This document shows, in pieces, positions 5,700 through 7,256 of a DNA stretch of 7,256 nt (its first letter is position 1; every line of letters begins with the position of its first letter). The notes under the pieces were generated by a model. The model was not told the DNA's origin, searched no databases, and worked only from the letters and a program-made list of their open reading frames with translations. Origin of the DNA: JBBIRT01 sp037441725 (lineage in GTDB: Bacteria > Desulfobacterota > BSN033 > UBA1163); the NCBI GenBank assembly GCA_037441725.1, contig JBBIRT010000150.1, forward strand, positions 1-7,256. Reading direction: 5' to 3'. A program made the translations under genes and the position numbers.

Positions 5700-7236
5700 A
5701 ACACCCATTCGAGAGGATCAACCTGCAGGATCAGATATCCGCTATGATCCAAGTTTTGAGGAACTTCAGGCCGAGGTGGGAAAACTCTCTTCTCCCTCAA
5801 GTGCAGGTTCAATCGATTGGGGAAAGATTGTCAAGCTCTCATCAGAGATTTTGGCTCAGAAGTCAAAAGATCTCTTGGCGGCAAGCTATTTAGCCGTGGC
5901 CTTGATCTATACCCAGAAGATGGTTGGATTTGATATGGGATTGAAGGTCTATCTCGACCTTTTAGAGAATTTCTGGGAAAATCTTTACCCTGCTAAAAGC
6001 AGGATGAGGGCCCGAGGGAGTGCAATCGAATGGTGGGTTGAGAAGACCGAGGCAGCGCTTGCTCCCTTTGAGGGGACTTCTCTTTCAGAGGATCAACTCC
6101 AGTCAATCAAGGAGCGCTTAGAGAAGATTGAGACCTTCATCCGAGAGAATCTTGAAGAACCTCCAGCCTTTGGTCCTGTATGGGAACGATTGGAATCCTT
6201 TTCACCCCCTCCTGCGCCAGAACCTGAAAAGCCAAGGGAGCCCATCCCTCCAACTCCTGTAAAAGAGACCCCTCCGGTTTCAAAACCTCCTGAGACCCCA
6301 GAGGTGATTGCCTCTCCTCAAGACGCCCAAAGGGTACTCCATCAGGTTCTCCAAAAGATTCGAAATGTGGCCACTTTTTATTGGCAGGAAAATCTCTCAA
6401 ACCCACAGGCTTACCGATTGAACAGGATTTCTCTATGGTCCACGATCGAAACCCTACCCCCCTCAGAGGATGGGAAAACAAAAATTCCAGCCCCTCCGGA
6501 TCAGATCAGAAATATCTTGAATGATTTGAGAGAGAAGAGGGATTACGAGAATCTCTTGAAATCGGCAGAGTCGAGGCTTTCGCAGTTTATCTTTTGGATC
6601 GACCTGAACCATTTGGTGTCAGAGGCCTTCACCTCCTTAGGTGAAAAATACCATGAAGCCCAAGAGGCTGTCCATCAAGAAACCGCATTTTTAATCCAAC
6701 GCCTTCCAGGATTAGAGAATCTCTCTTTTTCAAATGGGACCCCTTTTGCAGATGCCTCCACTAAACAGTGGCTGAGGGAGATCAGTTTTAAGGCCAGCTC
6801 CCCCATATTAGAGCCTAATCCTTCGGTGGTTGTTCAGAAAGGAGGAGAAGAGGATCCAATTGAGAAGGAGATGGAGGAGGCCCAAAATCTGATCAAGAAA
6901 GGAAGGCTCATTGAGGCCGTGGATCGAATTCAACAAAGATTGCAAAACACTAAATCTCAAAGGGAGAGGTTACTCTGGAGATTGGCCTTATCCCAGTTAC
7001 TTCTTAACACCAAGCAAGCGAAGCTCTTTCTTCCATATCTTGAAGAGATACTGAAGGCCATAGACCATTATCGATTAGAAGAATATGATCCTGAATTGGC
7101 CTTAAGGGGTCTCAAGCTGATTTGGCTTGGAGTAAGTACTCAGGCGGATCAGGCCTCAAAGGAGAAAGCCATGAATATATTGAATCGAATGGCCAAGCTC
7201 GATCTGACAGAAGTGATCCGATTAGGAAAAATTTAA
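5677..7236 (+). CDS. tssA: Type VI secretion protein TssA (ImpA_N plus VasJ/VC_A0119-type C-terminus)
   Basis: TssA proteins are cytoplasmic T6SS assembly factors that sit at the baseplate or the distal sheath end and coordinate tube and sheath growth. From ATG 5677 the product has 519 residues. The ImpA_N domain occupies about 5-125, with PAGSDIRYDPSF (16-27), KDLLAASYLAVALI (64-77), FWENLYP (99-105) and RARGSAIEWW (111-120). A proline-rich linker (about 176-209, over a third proline, with interspersed charges) leads to a helical C-terminal part (about 212-519) that includes PFADASTKQWL (356-366), a landmark of the VC_A0119/VasJ group. I placed the start at ATG 5677 because MELETLGKTPI matches the usual TssA N-terminus and GGAGG lies upstream; TTG 5665 would add only four residues. 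The C-terminus looks complete, with a TAA stop. No membrane segment is visible. As the last gene in view it may not be the last in the operon. Which TssA subclass it follows functionally (priming or capping) cannot be settled from sequence alone. Confidence 0.92.
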   Translation: MELETLGKTPIREDQPAGSDIRYDPSFEELQAEVGKLSSPSSAGSIDWGKIVKLSSEILAQKSKDLLAASYLAVALIYTQKMVGFDMGLKVYLDLLENFWENLYPAKSRMRARGSAIEWWVEKTEAALAPFEGTSLSEDQLQSIKERLEKIETFIRENLEEPPAFGPVWERLESFSPPPAPEPEKPREPIPPTPVKETPPVSKPPETPEVIASPQDAQRVLHQVLQKIRNVATFYWQENLSNPQAYRLNRISLWSTIETLPPSEDGKTKIPAPPDQIRNILNDLREKRDYENLLKSAESRLSQFIFWIDLNHLVSEAFTSLGEKYHEAQEAVHQETAFLIQRLPGLENLSFSNGTPFADASTKQWLREISFKASSPILEPNPSVVVQKGGEEDPIEKEMEEAQNLIKKGRLIEAVDRIQQRLQNTKSQRERLLWRLALSQLLLNTKQAKLFLPYLEEILKAIDHYRLEEYDPELALRGLKLIWLGVSTQADQASKEKAMNILNRMAKLDLTEVIRLGKI

Positions 7237-7256
7237 TCCAACATTCCATAAGAATG

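Noticed and set aside
7254..7256. ATG at the very end of the window as the start of a next gene
   Set aside because: No Shine-Dalgarno sequence is visible in the 17 bases before it and no downstream sequence is available.
1..7256. RNA genes, CRISPR arrays, insertion sequences, attachment sites, terminators
   Set aside because: No convincing tRNA-like fold, regularly spaced repeat, transposase or stem with U-tract was found; gaps between genes are at most 34 nt.

Overview
This window is an internal piece of a type VI secretion system (T6SS) operon. Five genes run head to tail on the + strand and fill essentially the whole window: tssK (3' part only), tssL, tssM, tagF and tssA. All five are recognised from motifs in their translations; no database search was run.

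The organism cannot be named. The DNA is of intermediate GC, with free use of AGG/AGA arginine codons and GGA/GGG glycine codons, which is unlike enteric bacteria. The TssM subtype (glycine-rich insert and a distinctive C-terminal region) reminds me of Desulfobacterota/Deltaproteobacteria or neighbouring phyla, but this is an impression. Composition and codon use look uniform from gene to gene, so nothing suggests that one gene arrived separately.

Layout: 1-725 holds the C-terminal 240 residues of TssK (baseplate to membrane-complex connector). After 19 nt, with a good ribosome binding site, comes tssL (745-1422), a short DotU-type inner-membrane protein with no peptidoglycan-binding extension. 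tssM (1423-4899) starts on the base after the tssL stop and encodes an IcmF-type protein with three predicted membrane segments and an intact cytoplasmic P-loop. tagF (4887-5642) starts at GTG and overlaps the end of tssM by 13 nt. After 34 nt comes tssA (5677-7236), with an N-terminal ImpA_N domain, a proline-rich linker and a VasJ/VC_A0119-type C-terminal region. The last 20 nt hold no assignable feature. No gene-free stretch exceeds 35 nt.

How the genes fit together: TssL and TssM form the inner-membrane part of the trans-envelope complex, TssK docks the baseplate onto it, and TssA primes or caps sheath/tube assembly. TagF is a known post-translational repressor of T6SS firing in other bacteria. 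TssJ, the remaining baseplate, tube and sheath genes, ClpV, Fha, PpkA/PppA and effectors are not in the window. Tight spacing and overlaps indicate one transcript with translational coupling.

The core content is a standard T6SS, and I found no evidence of a new system. The points most worth checking are a sigma-54-like -24/-12 element inside tssK, a 13-codon ORF that takes the best ribosome binding site in front of tssA, and the unusual C-terminal half of TssM.
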